Source: Erinaceus europaeus (taxonomy: Eukaryota > Chordata > Mammalia > Eulipotyphla > Erinaceidae). From it: a DNA stretch of 64,000 nucleotides. A program made the translations under genes and the position numbers. The first letter of the stretch is position 1, and every line of letters starts with the position of its first letter. The notes beneath the pieces are model-generated. The model saw only the letters and a list, made by a program, of their open reading frames with translations. It was not told where the DNA came from and made no database searches. The DNA lies in NCBI RefSeq assembly GCF_950295315.1, contig NC_080164.1:56745296-56809295 (forward strand), given 5' to 3'. Positions 34,332 to 47,189 of this stretch are shown here, in pieces.

Positions 34332-34687
34332 GTATTTATTTATTTTTTTTAAAAAAATATTTACTAGATGCAGACAAAGACATCAAGAGGAAGTAGGAGA
34401 GAGGGAGAGAGAATGGGAGACATTTATAGTGCTGTTTCACTGTTTGCAAAAATTTCCCCCAGCAGGTGAGATCTGGAACCTTGAACTAGAGTGTGGTTGT
34501 GGGAGCAGTGGATATGTCTCACAGGTACCAAGCTCCAGTGATAATAATAAAAAATAGTGGCAATAAAAATATGAAAATAGGTATTCAGATCAATCAAGTT
34601 ATCAATCAAATTAGATTGTGCCTTAAGTCCAACACAAATATTTTGATCATACATTGTGCTCAACTGGATGTACCACCACCAGGATCC
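34332..34687 (-). mobile_element. SINE-1 retroposon, antisense, with foreign insert
   Basis: Left part to about 34492 is tail, body, 'ccccagcaggtgagatctgg' and 'ccttgaactagagtg'. Right part from about 34655 is 'attgtgctcaactggatgta' and 'ccaccaccagg'. The 34493-34654 interval does not belong to the SINE and is a copy of 33460-33605. About 15-20 bp of the SINE is missing at the insert. Confidence 0.8.
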
Positions 34688-34719
34688 TAGAACTAATGTT
34701 TTCTTAAGACAAGGAATAT

Positions 34720-34944
34720 TGGGGCCAGGTGGTGGTGCAGCTGGTTGAGAGCACATGTTACAATGCGCAAGGACCCAGGTTCGAGTCCCGGTCCCCACCT
34801 GCAGGGGAAAGCTTCACGAGTGGTGAAGCAGTGCTGCAGGTGTCTCTCTGTCACTCTTCCTCTCTATCCCTCCCTCTTCCCTCTTGATTTCTGGCTGTCT
34901 CTATCCAATAAATAAATAAAGATAATACAAAACAATTTTCAAAA
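34720..34944 (+). mobile_element. SINE-1 retroposon with 14-bp TSD
   Basis: Well-preserved copy: 'ggccaggtggtggtgcagct', 'caggttcgagtcccggtccc', 'gctggctgtctctatcca' and AATAAATAAAGATAAT tail. Duplication aagacaa(g/a)gaatat at 34706-34719 and 34945-34958. Confidence 0.93.
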
Positions 34945-34958
34945 AAGACAAAGAATAT

Positions 34959-36020
34959 CTTAGTGAGTGTATCTTTCATTGTTAGGTGTTTCTGCACAGA
35001 CGACCCTTGCTTAGATACCGTGGAGAACTGGTCTGTTACCCATCACACTTAGGATTAGAATTTGAGCTAGTCTAGGGAATTAGATTCCTTGTTTTATATC
35101 ATAATCTTATTTTAAATCTCATATGCTATTCACCATTTTGATTACTCACTGTGTTCACTAGGCTTGGTTTTGAGCAACTGTTTGGCTCATTACAAAAGCC
35201 AAATATAATCATTAAAATATAGTAATTGTCGATTTGGGAATTCTATAAGGAGTTAATGAAGTAATTCCAATAAAGTATTCCAAAGACTTCTTGTCTGGTG
35301 CCATCAGTAGAGTAAAATGCTCAGTTTTCCAGGACAGCAGCTGGGAAAGAATGGAGTCCCAACTACCTATGTGAAAAGAGCTAGATTTATGTTTTTAAAA
35401 ATCATTTCCACTGTTTTTCAGGCTCACATCCTTTGACTAGCCCAGATATGGTATGTGGATACACATGTACTTAAGCAATCTGGACACAGACACCAGCTAT
35501 TTACCCTGACATCCATCACCTATACTTCTCAGTGTGTATCCAACACCTCTGAGAAGTGATTCCTTCTGGTGGGGACTTACCAAAAGCATTAGCAACTTCC
35601 AGGCCTCGATCTTGTCATGGCAGAGGAGCAGCTGTGCGCATCACAGTTTAGCGGTATTTCTGAGAAGAGCTGGTTCCCCTGCTCACTGCTGTAGACATGA
35701 GTCTCAGAGGAGCCCTTCTGGTTGGTATCATGTGGCATTTTCTTACCCTCTCCACTTTAGAGTGTTAGTTTCCTGTTCACCACAGTGTTCTTTCTTGTCA
35801 GAGGGATGCTGAGTGTGTGAGAGCATGTAGCACCTGAGACCCACTTGAGGCTGTCAGATGTCATTTCACCTCATCTTTTGAGACCCTGGAGGGAGAAATG
35901 CTGGATTTCAGTTGAAAGTTAGATCTTATTTGGATATAAGAAGTGTTTTTCAGACTTACAAGTCTATTTCATTTAATACTTCAGTTTCAATACAATATAT
36001 TACATTGTTAATTATATTAT
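34959..36020. other. Unannotated unique DNA
   Basis: About 1.06 kb. A 92-codon plus-strand frame (35534-35812) shows no known domain and is judged chance. Confidence 0.4.
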
Positions 36021-36033
36021 AAAATTATAATAT

Positions 36034-36288
36034 GAGAGCCTGGGCAGTGATGCACCTGATAGAGTGCATACATTACCATTTTCAAGGATCCAGGCTCAAC
36101 TCTTCAGCCCCCATTTGCAAAGGGGAAGCTGGGCTTCAGGTGTCACTCTCTCCCTGTCTCTATCTCTTCTTCCCCTCTCAATTTCTTTCTGACCTATCAA
36201 ATGAAAGAATGAAGAAGAAAAATTTCCATTAGGAGCAGTGTATTTGTCTTGCAGGCACCAAGTCTGAGTGATAACCTTGTGGCAACAA
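36034..36288 (+). mobile_element. SINE-1B retroposon with 13-bp TSD
   Basis: 'agcctgggcagtgatgcacc', 'ggatccaggctcaactcttc', 'ctctcaatttctttctgacc', 3' module 'gtgtatttgtcttgcaggca'. Exact duplication aaaattataatat at 36021-36033 and 36289-36301. Confidence 0.92.
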
Positions 36289-36301
36289 AAAATTATAATA
36301 T

Positions 36302-36705
36302 TCACAATTCCATTGTAAAATCTAACATCATTGTGTATATAGTATATTATATAGCCACTATATTATTATTAATTTTGATGATGATGTGACTTTCAGTATC
36401 CTAAAGGATAATCTTGTTTATGTAGTAAAGCATCTCACTTTGCACAGGTAAAATATCTTTAGTAGTAATACAGCCAGAATAACAACAATACAAAACTTAA
36501 CTTTATCCAGCATGAGTCAACTCCTGAGAGTTTACATCAGTGTTTTGACTACTATTTATCTGATAGAGAAGTAATAGTACTTTTCTTTTCTCCTGTATAG
36601 TTTCTTGAACTCTTTCTTTGTATACTGAATGCTAATGATATACACCTTAAACTCTGTGGATGTGTGGATAAATGAAAGACTTTGGTTTGTTCAACAATTG
36701 GACTG
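36302..36705. other. Unannotated AT-rich DNA
   Basis: About 400 bp, AT-rich. Nothing recognised. Confidence 0.45.
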
Positions 36706-36850
36706 GAGCCAGTGAAAGAGCCCACTTGGATGGTGTGCTGCTTTGCCATGTACAGAACTCAGGTTTGAGTCCAGACCCACTGCACTGAGCGAAGCTTTGG
36801 TGTTGTGGTCTCTCTGTCTGCCTGTCTTTCTGTTTCTATCTAAAAAATTG
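36706..36850 (+). mobile_element. SINE-3 retroposon
   Basis: 'gagccagtgaaagagcccac', 'ttggatggtgtgctgctttg', B box 'caggtttgagtccaga' and 'gctttggtgttgtggtctct'. Confidence 0.8.
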
Positions 36851-37014
36851 CCCTGATGAGATAGAAAACAAACTCTAGTAATCTTTCTTATTAGAACAGT
36901 TAGATTTATAGTTAGTCCTCCATTTTGTAGATAGCTAGTAGGCATATTTTAGTTATATTTCATAGGGCCTGTGGCTATACTAGTTTGTTTGTTTTTTTCT
37001 TTTTCTTTTTTCCC

Positions 37015-37362
37015 CGAGCCTGAAATTTGATGATGTTGACCAGACTTCTCCGGACAGACAACCCCATCAATTTGTCCTGGAGCTCCGCTTCCCCAGAACC
37101 CTTCCCCACTAGGGAAAGAGAGAGACAGGCTGGGAGTATGGATCGACCTGTCAATGCACATATTCAGTGGGGAAGCAATTACAGAAGCCAGGCCTTCAAC
37201 CTTCTGCATCCCACAATGACCTTGGGTCCATACTCCCAGAGGGTTAAAGAATACGAAAGCTATCAGGGATGGGAATTGTGTGGAATTGTACTCCTCTTAT
37301 CCTATGGTTTAGTCAATGATTCCTTTTTATAAATAAAAAATTAAAAAAGAAAAAAAAAGGAA
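37015..37362 (+). mobile_element. Family X copy
   Basis: Extends further 5' than 31684, with 'ccagacttctccggacagac', 'ctggagctccgcttccccag', then 'gaagcaattacagaagccag', 'actcctcttatcctatggtt' and an A-rich tail. No TSD could be read. Confidence 0.75.
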
Positions 37363-37641
37363 ATCTATAATTAGGCTTGATAAAATAAACTTGTGTTATT
37401 TCTACCTTAAAAAAGATTTATAGCTAGTCCTTGCTAAATAGATGAATGAATAGACTCATTCCATGAATGCAAATAGAGGTGATTCTGGTGGTGTGAAACA
37501 GAAAACATGTGTATACTTCTATTTATGATATCCTAGAGGAATGGGGAGAAAGCAGTATGTTGCCAGGGATTGAGATGGAAGGCCTACTGGCCGGCATTTG
37601 AATGACTGAGCTGATAGGCAACTTTGAGGGTTTTGTGACCG
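37363..37641. other. Unannotated DNA
   Basis: About 280 bp. Nothing recognised. Confidence 0.45.
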
Positions 37642-37654
37642 AATCATGTGTTTA

Positions 37655-37985
37655 TTTTATTTTATTATTTTTATTTTTTTCTAACACTTGTTATTTTTTA
37701 ATATTTATTTATTTATTCCCTTTTTTTGCCCTTGTTGTTTTATTGTTGTAGTTATTTTTGTTGTTATTGATGTCATCATTGTTGGATAGGACAGAGAGAA
37801 ATGGAGAAAGGAGGGGAAGACAGAGAGGAGAGAGAAAGAGAGACACCTGCAGACCTGCTTCACCACCTGTGAAGGGACTTCCCTGCAGGTGGGGAGCCGG
37901 GGGGCTCGCACCGGGATCCTTCTACCGGTCCTTGCGCTTTGCGCCACCTGCGCTTAACCTGCTGTGCTACCGCCCGGACTCCCCT
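37655..37985 (-). mobile_element. SINE-2 retroposon with 13-bp TSD, antisense
   Basis: A long T-rich tail (37655-37700), 'ttattccctttttttgccc', 'gacctgcttcaccacctgtg', 'ggggctcgcaccgggatcc' and 'gctaccgcccggactccc'. Exact duplication aatcatgtgttta at 37642-37654 and 37986-37998. Confidence 0.93.
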
Positions 37986-38218
37986 AATCATGTGTTTAAA
38001 TGGACCAAAACATCCTCTAATCCAGTAGCCCATGTGGTATGTGAGAACTCTCTGCCTCAAAGTGGATAGACCTTGGGGAAAGCAGGACTGATCTTTCCCA
38101 AGTACAATACATCTGCCCATAGCAGTACAACACTTTCATATACATCGCAGTTGTTCTGGGGGATTGTCTTCAGACAGCCTTCTTTTGCCCATGGCTTGGA
38201 GAACTAAAAAGTACTTAG

Positions 38219-38359
38219 GTCCATACTCTCAGAAAGATAAAGAATAGGGAAGCTATCAAGGGAGGGGATTGGATATGGAGCTCTGGGGGTGTGGAAGTGT
38301 ACTCCTCTTATCCTATAGTCTTGTCACAATTTCCATGTTACAAATAAAAATAAACTTTA
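38219..38359 (+). mobile_element. Family X copy, short, with TSD
   Basis: Only the last 140 bp of the family ('tccatactctcagaaagata', 'actcctcttatcctatagtc', AATAAA and tail). The duplication aaaaagtactt(a/g)g is at 38206-38218 and 38360-38372, so this is a strongly 5'-truncated retroposition. Confidence 0.8.
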
Positions 38360-38679
38360 AAAAAGTACTTGGCAATGTATGTCCCTTCTGAGAGACCTTG
38401 GCTAATTACTAGTAATCCTAGGAACGTGGATACCTGAGTGCTAATTTTTTTCCTCCTGGTAATTTGGAGGCATGATTTACACTCTAGAGTTTTCCCAGGG
38501 ATTAGGTAGAAGTTATCTTCTATGAGACTTTGTTAGAAATCAGGTCCTTTTCTGGTTATCTCTTTTTTTCTTGTCCTACTTTCTGATAGGTTCTAGAATG
38601 ACTTTAGCAAACCACACAGTCACAAGAATCCCTTGAATGTGTGGTTTAGGTGTGTCCCTAAAACAAGAACCTGCTGTGC

Positions 38680-38850
38680 TGCAGTTACTGTGTGAAGCAC
38701 ATTTTGTCACTGATTCTTGACCCAGCCTTGCAAGACGGGTGTTACTGTCTCCATTTTGCAGATGAGGAAACTGAAATTCAGAGAGGAAGAAAAATGGCTT
38801 CCACAGACTCACTTGCTAGGAAGTGACAAATCCAAAATTTTGGCTCTGTC
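38680..38850 (+). repeat. MIR SINE remnant
   Basis: 'actgtctccattttgcagat' followed by 'gaggaaactgaaattcagag' and 'acttgctaggaagtgacaaa' are the MIR core. Confidence 0.85.
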
Positions 38851-41325
38851 TCTAGAGTGCATAGTCTTTCTACTTTGTAAGCTTTCTGTCAAGTAAAGTG
38901 AATCATTCCTTGAGGGAAGTTAAAAATGTCAGAGGAACTTTTCAGTTTTGCTATAGAGAGCCCTCAGCCTTAGAAAGAGCTCTCTCTCTTACATGCTAGG
39001 ACATGAGGGTAATTTTACCTTCTCTTGGGAGAATTGAAAAAATTTAGCCAACTGGAAACAGTATTTTTTTTTTAATGCAGAGCAGAGCACCAGACAATGC
39101 AAAATGGCAGCTGCCAGAAATATTGTCCTTGTCTCTCTCCAAGTGCCAGTAAAAAATTAAGTTATGATTCTATCCTCTGCTGAAATGGGCTTTCCTGGGA
39201 TTGGAGTAGTTATGGTCCTAATCCACAAACTATTCATCAAAGTGGCACTGGCAAACGTTTGCATGCAGTAACTTCCCCCCAGTGATTCCTTGCATTTCTA
39301 CAGCTAATGGTTAAACAGGACTTGGACCAATATTTGCATCTCTCTCAGCCTCTGGCAATCTGATTATTAGTACAATAAATATACAACATTTAATAACTCT
39401 TCACTTTCCCACTTCAAAACCATTAGTTGTCTCCAGGTTGACTAGGAAGAACTTCACATTCAATTCATTAACATTTCCTTAAATAGTCTTCTTAACAATG
39501 CAGGTCTGGCTTTCCCATTATGTACTGTCACCTAATAATGGTTTTTACTTCTAACCTATTATTAATTAAAAACTAAAAAAGAGCCCTCCACTCTCTCCAT
39601 TTCTGAATAAGGTTTCCAGCCACTCTGCATGAACTGCAAAGAGGGCTTTAGAGTGTGGCTTGTAGTGTTTGATAATTGCTGTGAAGGTAAATAATTTAGC
39701 TGGTTGGGCAGAGTGCACTTCTCCCTGCCTCAAGTGGAAGGATGGCTCAAGTCACGGCCAGTCGAACAAAGCAGACCCAAGAACAGGAGAATAAGAGCTC
39801 ATGAAACTTGCATCAAGACTCAAGCCAGGAAGAAGCATCCTTTGGGATGCCACAGTGACACCCCCCCCCAGAGCTTGCTCTAACCTGGACACCACTATCC
39901 TTCCCACATCTGCAGCTAGTCAGTAATGTCCAGCCCACTGGAGCCCCACAGACAGAGCAGTCTTCCCTGGGGCTTTCAAGAGTTTGCCATGAAGGACAAA
40001 TGAACAGGCACAGATCCTCTGGATGCCCTAATCTTTTCTTTCCCTACTTCAAAAGCCTTGTGCGATGCTTCTGAGCCTGTAATTACCCTGGAGGTATTTT
40101 AGACTTGAAGCGACACCAGCAAAATTGCACTTCCTGATCATGGGAGTCCACAGTTGTGTTTAATCAATTATGAGCTGGTCACGAGATGGAGTTTTTCAGC
40201 CATAACCATTAAAGAGGAATCATGATCTAGCCCAACTCCTTGTGTTCAGGGTAAGGGACCCACAATCTGAAATTAAGGAAACACTAGCCACTTGATGTGG
40301 TTTAATTTAGTCTCTGCCTCCTTAATTAAAAGCATACCATTACCCACCCACATAACAAACTGACACTTTTATGCCAGACTGTAACAACAACAACAAAAAA
40401 AAAGCCATGCAAAAGTTAGGTGGAGCTAAAGCACTGATTTTAAAATACAGATAGAGGCTCCCAAAGAGCACAATAGGTTCCAGATTTACTTTAACTGGAA
40501 ACTTTAGACAAGCTTCATAGCTGTCTAAGAGTCAATTCTATTTCTTCCTTGCCCCTCACCATACCCCCCCCCAACTCCTTTTCTGTCTGTCTGCCTAGTA
40601 CTTTCTGTTTCTGTATCATTCTATCTATCTCTGGCTCTGCCCCTTTCTTTGCCTCTTTCTGTGTCTCTTTCTCTTTCTTGCACAGTCCCATGTACATGCA
40701 TATCACAATCATACACAGACCTTTGCTTATTTAACCATCAGCTTTTCAGAAAGGGAAAAACCCCAGTTTTTTTTTTTTTTTTTCTCCTTGGATGATCTCT
40801 TTGGAAACCTGTGTATCTGTGTTGTCAGGTCAGGGATTTCCAGGGAGGATTTCCAGTCAAGAAGAATTCTTGGGGCTTGAGTTGTCCTATAGTCCCAGCC
40901 TTGTAGTGACTAGCTCAGGGAGTTCTGGCTTAAGAAGCCCATCTCTGCAGCACTTGGCTGTGGGGTGCAGGACCTCACAAGCTGCACAGCATGTCTGTGA
41001 TGAACCTCCACTTGCCAGTTCTGCCCAGAAACATTCATGAGCTTTTGGAGACTTAAGCTGTCAGCAAGGGAGCTAATTCCATACACTCAGCCAGGCTGGG
41101 CTGGGCTGCTCTCTGCTCAGATCTCTTGCCATGCAACAGTGTTCGAACCCTAGGGCTTCGGGCAGCAAGACCACCTTAGTTCTCTTTCTTCTTATTCTCA
41201 GCCCTCCCCACCCTACCTCATTCCTCTAAAAGCTATTGCTTTTTTTTTTTAACTTTGAGAGGAAGTACAGAATACTATAAGTAGCATCCAGAATGTGTTT
41301 AATAGGCAGCACCCTATTTTAGTGA
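38851..41325. other. Repeat-poor interval, 2.5 kb
   Basis: No interspersed repeats apart from poly-T at 40770-40784 and 41238-41251. 39180-40420 is rich in homeodomain-like and other AT-rich regulatory cores (taattaaaaac, ttaattaaaag, aatcaattatg, tgtaattacc). Candidate conserved non-coding DNA by appearance only. Confidence 0.35.
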
Positions 41326-41410
41326 TCTGTACCTCAGTTTTCTCATATGTAAAATGGAAATGGTAAGAGTAATGACTTCAGATGTGATGCCAAGGGCTTA
41401 ATTTAAATGA
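41326..41410 (-). repeat. MIR SINE remnant, antisense
   Basis: 'acctcagttttctcatatgt' and 'aaaatggaaatggtaagagt' are the complement of the MIR core. Confidence 0.75.
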
Positions 41411-43795
41411 ATTTTCAAAATAGTACTTAACAAACCTGGTAGATTATTTTCAAAATATGAGGGCACTTCCCATATTTTTGAAAAAAAATCACAACAGAGT
41501 AAAGTAGAAAAATCTCAGTAATTCAGAGTTGAAAGATCCTTGTGGTAAACCTGCCAGGCTTCTGCATTTTTCAGATGAAGAAACTTAGAGAGAGAGAGAG
41601 ACAGAGAGAGACAGAGAGACACAGAGAGAGACAGAGAGAGAGATTCAGCAGATTGAGTAGTGGAGTGGATTCTGCTTAATCCAGTGCTCTTTCAAACATA
41701 CTCTTTGCAAATATTTCTCCTTGCTTCTGACAAGAGCTCTCTGGGATTTGGGATTGCTAGAAAGAGCAGCAACTCTGAGTACAGGGTTTATTACTAGAAC
41801 TTTGCTTACTAGTGTCAATTCATGGAGGCTGTTGGTGGGCCCTTGCATTTGACTTGAAGATGCCTTGAAAGCCCAGTAGCTGTGGATGGTTCCCCGCCCC
41901 CTACTTCATGGGTGCTGGAAAGCTCACTGTTCTCCAGTAACTGTTATTAGATAATAATTATACTATGAGAAAAGGAGACCTTCTTTTTAAAAATTGTCCA
42001 TTGTATTTTGAAAATTCATACAGCACCTAACATTGTATATGAGTGAAAAGACCTGGGAGCCTCTGGCCCCAGGGAGGAAATTATTTCTAAAAAAAGGGAA
42101 GTGTGTGTGGAAAGAGCAGGGTCTCTGAAAACAAGTTATTTGGATTCTGTAGTTTTGCCTAGGGCTAACATGATCCTGTGTTTCCAACTGTGTCTCCTCT
42201 TCTCCTTGGCCAACTCTTCCTAAATGAATAATGGATTGGGAAGGAATATTTGGATGCTAGCCCTGAACTGATTGGGTGGCCTGTGGTTGGTAAAAGTTAC
42301 CCAGATCAGCGCTATCTGCCCTTTCCTGGTGAGAGTTATCATACAAGCACTTCACTTGAATCAGAAAGACAGGAGCAAGGTAACTCTTGTCTCTATCCTC
42401 CTCACTCATGTCAACCCTGCATAGAATGCAGGATGTTGGAGGAGATGGTTCTATAACCTACAGGGTGCTCCTTCCTGTCAGTCTTGGATGCCCACCTTCT
42501 GGGTGCCTGCTATGGGCCTAGAATTGAACTAAACAGCCTAATATTTGAGTGAGGAGCTGGGAGTAGTGGTTTGTTTCAGAAAATCTCAGTCTCTTCATTG
42601 TGAGTTATAAAGCTGATGAGCTGCTCTATGTTTGATGAACCTGAAAACTGTACATCCTCCCCCCACCCCCAGTTGCACAACTTTGGCCTCAGACAGAGCT
42701 GCAAAGACAGCGTGTACATGATATGAGGAACTGAGAAAGTCCCACTTTAGATGCATGACCTGAATCTAATCCCAAGGAAACATCAGGAAAATAAAAAAAT
42801 AAAAAAAACAAAGGGCATTCTACAATCACTTATAATTTGTAAACCATGTTTAAATCACTAATAAAGAAAAAAAAGTCAACTTGAAAGACTGCCCTACCTA
42901 TAAGATCAGTTCCAAATCACCACTGAGACCCCTGATGACTTGCATTCTGGAAGGGCACTCTTCCTTATGTACATCCTGGGCTCTCCATTCCTACCAAATC
43001 ATATGTGGTGAAAGAAAACAAAAGCAAAAGTGTTAAACATACTTTTACTCCTTTAAATGCAAGGACTTGCTGCTCTTCATTATGGGCAGTGACTAGATGA
43101 CCAGCTCACACACAGAATGTCTCATGAAAGTAGTTGTTGGAGAGCAAGTGTTGAAATGCTGAAAAACAAACAAATAAATAAACATACCATGTTGATAGAA
43201 ATTGCCACCCTCAGCACAGCTTGTTCAAGCATATCCCTGTGGGAGCAGCCTTCTGGCAAGGGAGGAAAGGGCATAAGCTGTGCCTTCCCTAAGAAAATGC
43301 CAGATTGTCCTCTTAGAAGGTTAGATCAGCTTCTCCACAATTTTCAGACCCTTGACGGTTCTTTCCCAGGGCTTAATTCAAAAGATGATACTCTTCTGGG
43401 GCAAGACTTGCTTTAAGATCTTGGGCCTAAATTTCATCTTTTGCACAGTGAGAAGGAGGTTACTGTAGGCTCTTCTAACTCTAAAATTATATGACTGTAT
43501 TAATAAAACACAACAGACTGTGAGTATATTATCTATTGATTGATACATTATTGGTTTGTGATATCTCCTGTTAGGTCTGTAATTTAATATTGTCTGTAAA
43601 GTAATGGGGATGACTTCTGGGTTAAGTCTGGGCATTTCATTCATTAATCTCACTTTGAAAAAAGACTGCATTTAAGAGTCCTTCCTTATAACATGTGTTC
43701 TGCTCAAGTTGTATAACCCAAGAAGAAGAATGCATATTATATTTCTTTCATTCTGAGAAGGAGTATGACATCTATAGACTTGGTATTTCTTTTTT
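41411..43795. other. Mostly unique DNA
   Basis: A (GA)n run at 41586-41644 adjoins a possible MIR scrap ('cagatgaagaaactta'). A-rich runs at 42790-42815. Otherwise no recognised elements or coding exon. Confidence 0.4.
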
Positions 43796-44035
43796 TAAAT
43801 TTCTTTATTGGAGGATTAATAGTTTACAGTCAATAGTAAAATATAGTAGTTTGTACATATGTAACATTTCTCAGTTTTCCACATAACAATTCAACAACCC
43901 CCACTAGTTCCTCCTCTGCCATTATGTTCCAGAACCTGAACCTGAACCCTCCTTCCTCCCTCCCACCCACAGAATCTTTTACTTTGGTGCAAAACAACAA
44001 CTCCAGTCCAAGACTTGTTATTTTCTAAGTCCAAA
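43796..44035 (-). mobile_element. L1 3'-UTR fragment, antisense, 5'-truncated
   Basis: Begins 'aaatttctttattggaggat', the complement of an L1 3' end with AATAAAGAAATTT. Then 'tttacagtcaatagtaaaat', 'gtacatatgtaacatttctc' and 'agaatcttttactttggtgc', shared with 49887, 50160 and 50531. Confidence 0.8.
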
Positions 44036-44799
44036 CATCAGATTCTAATGGGAGTCCGACTACAGTGTACTTCACATATTTGGAAAACATAATTTTTTTC
44101 TGTAATTAAGAATATCACTTTTTGGCTATATAAAGCTGATCAATAGCTTTAAATCAATTTTAAGTAATCAATCCTTTGAAAAGTAAGATTACAAAGATTA
44201 TTTTCTCCTGAAATGCACATGTAGGCAATATGTGGCATATACATTGGGGATTCCTTGGACATTCTAAGAAGCCTAAAATGCCAGTTTAAGAATGTCTGCA
44301 TGAAATTATAAATACCAAAATAATAATTTGAAATTTGCTTAGAGAAAGTTTGAAGAAGGAGTGCTTAAAATCAGGAAATATCATTTTTCAGATTCTCAAC
44401 GGTCAAAAGATAAGTAGGTCTTGTGCACTGTAACAGCAGACTTTATGAGTAACTAAGGTATAGGAGTCTCCTCTTAATTCTTTGCTGAACTTTCTGTGGT
44501 ACCCTGCAAACTCTAGCCTTCTTGCAGTTTGGGAGATTCTTTTCACTTCTTGAGGACACATAGCATATCCATGGAGAGGGGGAGGAGGTGTCTCCATGAT
44601 TATCTATAGGTCATACAAGCCTTGTACATACTGATTCTTTGGGGATTGTGACTCTCCATGCAGGTAGCAATCACTACTTGTCATTTAGTTTGCTAAGAAA
44701 AGTCCCACAATAGAGGCCTACAGATTTGTTTGCTGTGACATTGCTTTCTATCCTGCATCACTTTAGGAATGACAGAGAAGTACCAGATAAGAAAGTAGG
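44036..44799. other. Unannotated unique DNA
   Basis: About 760 bp. Nothing recognised. Confidence 0.4.
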
Positions 44800-44935
44800 A
44801 GAGGACTTGACAAAGCAGGCTTATGTACATGGCTGAGGTTCAAGTCTGGCCCCAAATTAGTTGGGGGAAACATTGATGCTGTATTGTCTTTCCCTCTCTC
44901 CTCTCTCTGTCTCTTTCTATCTGAGAAAGTAGAAG
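44800..44935 (+). mobile_element. SINE-3 retroposon, diverged
   Basis: 'caggcttatgtacatggctg', B-box-like 'aggttcaagtctgg', 'gatgctgtattgtctttccc' and a CT body. Confidence 0.6.
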
Positions 44936-47189
44936 TGGTGAAGTGCTGCAAACTACAAAGAGAGAAAGAGTGGGAGAAATACATAGCTCTTTCTCTTTGG
45001 GGAATTTTCTCCTTGTCCTTTGATTTTGAATTTTCAGTTGTTGACCATTGGCTGGGACCATATGGCTCTCTGTTGTTTTCATCTGTGTCGCCTCTCCAGC
45101 TCCCCACACAATGTTGGGACTGTTTGCAAGGCTTCTTTCCATCAGTCCGCTCAGCAGCATATGACATCTTGGGGATTTGCATTTTTTAGTTTAATCATTA
45201 ACTTGATGTTTGGGGGGACATTAGTCATAGGAAGTTAGTCTCATTCATCCAGATGCATTTTGAAAGTTACAGCTCTTCTCTCTCTACCATAATGCCCCCC
45301 TTGAGCATGCCTGCTCCCATTTCCTTTTAAAAGCACTCTGTTCTTATGTAACTCTCAAATTAAGATATCAAAGCTAGAAGGAATTATTAATACTGAAACT
45401 CACTTGAATCTTCCAAAGGAGCTGATCCTGGCTAGAGTTGGGGAGGAACTGTGCTAGTATATCGTCAGGAAATTACTTAAACCTGATCTTCAAGGGACTG
45501 AAACTGTTCCCTGGAAAAAAAGAAAGAGAAGAATTTCTCTTGCCTGAAATCTTCTGGGAATACCTGAGTGCAGTTTCTGCTTCCCTTTCAATAGAAATGA
45601 ATGAAGGAGTTTGGTTCCCCAGGCTTCTGGCCAACAGAACTAAGAATCATTCTTGGAAGTTGGGAACTGCTATTTGAGTTCTTCGGTTTTGTATATGGCT
45701 AGACAGATGACTTTGGAAAAAAGGAGAACTTGACATGAGTTTCAGAAACATTGACTTAAAATAGAAGGGAGGAAGATTTTTTTTTTCTAAAGTGGGCAAG
45801 TAACATTAATGAAAGGATGCAACAGATATAGTAATTAGTATCCTTGGCCTTGTGAGTATATTTATCTGAATGTAGATAAGAAATAAAAATTTACTGTGTC
45901 TGAATTGGGTAGACTGGGGCATGGGCAGAAGACTTTCTTGCACAGCCTTGTGGAGTTTAGATTTATTCTTTAGATAATCTAGAGTCATTTAAAACATGTA
46001 AGTTTATGAATTTCAAGATCAAAGAGAAGCCTTAGAATTGTGAATTAGAAAGTGATAATTCTATAGCTGATCTCATGGGAGTGCTTTTGAGGGGCTTTCT
46101 TTCTCAAAGGCCAATAATAATGAAATTTTTCTTGATAATGAAATTGTCATGTTCTTGGAGTTGTTATTCTTTAAATATCTAAGGATTTCTTTTCAATTTA
46201 AAATATAGTTTATAAAATCTTTATATAACCCATCCCTTTCCAAGTTGAGCTGTTGAGTTGTTCTTGTCCCAAGCACAAAGTCTTGACAGCACTGACCTTG
46301 GAAGACTTTAATTCATTTAAGTGCCCTGGGTATGGTCCAGAGAAGCTAGTCTTCTGCATCCTGTGTCTCTTTTTGGACCACATGCTTTTATGACTCCCAT
46401 CTGCCTTGTATTTTCTTCTTTTTCTTCCTGTCTTAGTCGTAACCTGAACATTTCTCCCATTAGGAGAAAAATATAGTTTACTCATTCAAGGAACTGAAAA
46501 AAACCATCTTCTCTTTACAGCTCACCTGCTGAAGAGTTCTTGGCTTGGGGCATTATTACAAATCTAATCCATTGATTCCTTCACTTTATGTCTTTTCCAC
46601 ATTCCATGTATGGAAATTATTTGTATCCACTACCTTGTAAAAATCCCATTTCTTGTATTCCTTTCCCTTTGGAGTGAAAATATATGCTCTAGGTGAACTC
46701 AGCAACCTATTATATTTGTGCCAGCAATTAAACAGCAAAACATGTCTGATAAGAAAGGAAGAAGAGAGAAGTAAAGGAAAGAAGAGAGGTAGGAAGAAAA
46801 GAAAGAGGAAGGAAAAGGAGGAAATTATTGAATGACCAACAAGGTTGTCTTTACTGTAGATTGAGCCTCACTGTCAATATTGCCCAACATTTTTCCTTCA
46901 CATTTTCAACAGATTTGCTCTCTGATACTATACAGACCAATTTATTCTCTCTTCTCCTGTCATTTTGCCTTCACGTCAGTGGGCTACCTGCTTTCATAAT
47001 ACATATGCAAGAAATTCTCTCCCAATATCATTTAAACATAACTTTAGTTATTTTAACCTAAACTGTACACTCAAATTGTCCAAAATTCAAAAATTAAAGT
47101 TACCATTCAATTTCAGTTCCTCATACTCCTAAGTCACCAGTTTTCTTATCATGTAGACATCTCCAGAAGCAGTTTATACACATAACAAC
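44936..47189. other. Mostly unique DNA
   Basis: About 2.25 kb. A purine tract lies at 46755-46825. Short frames on both strands show no recognisable protein. Confidence 0.4.
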
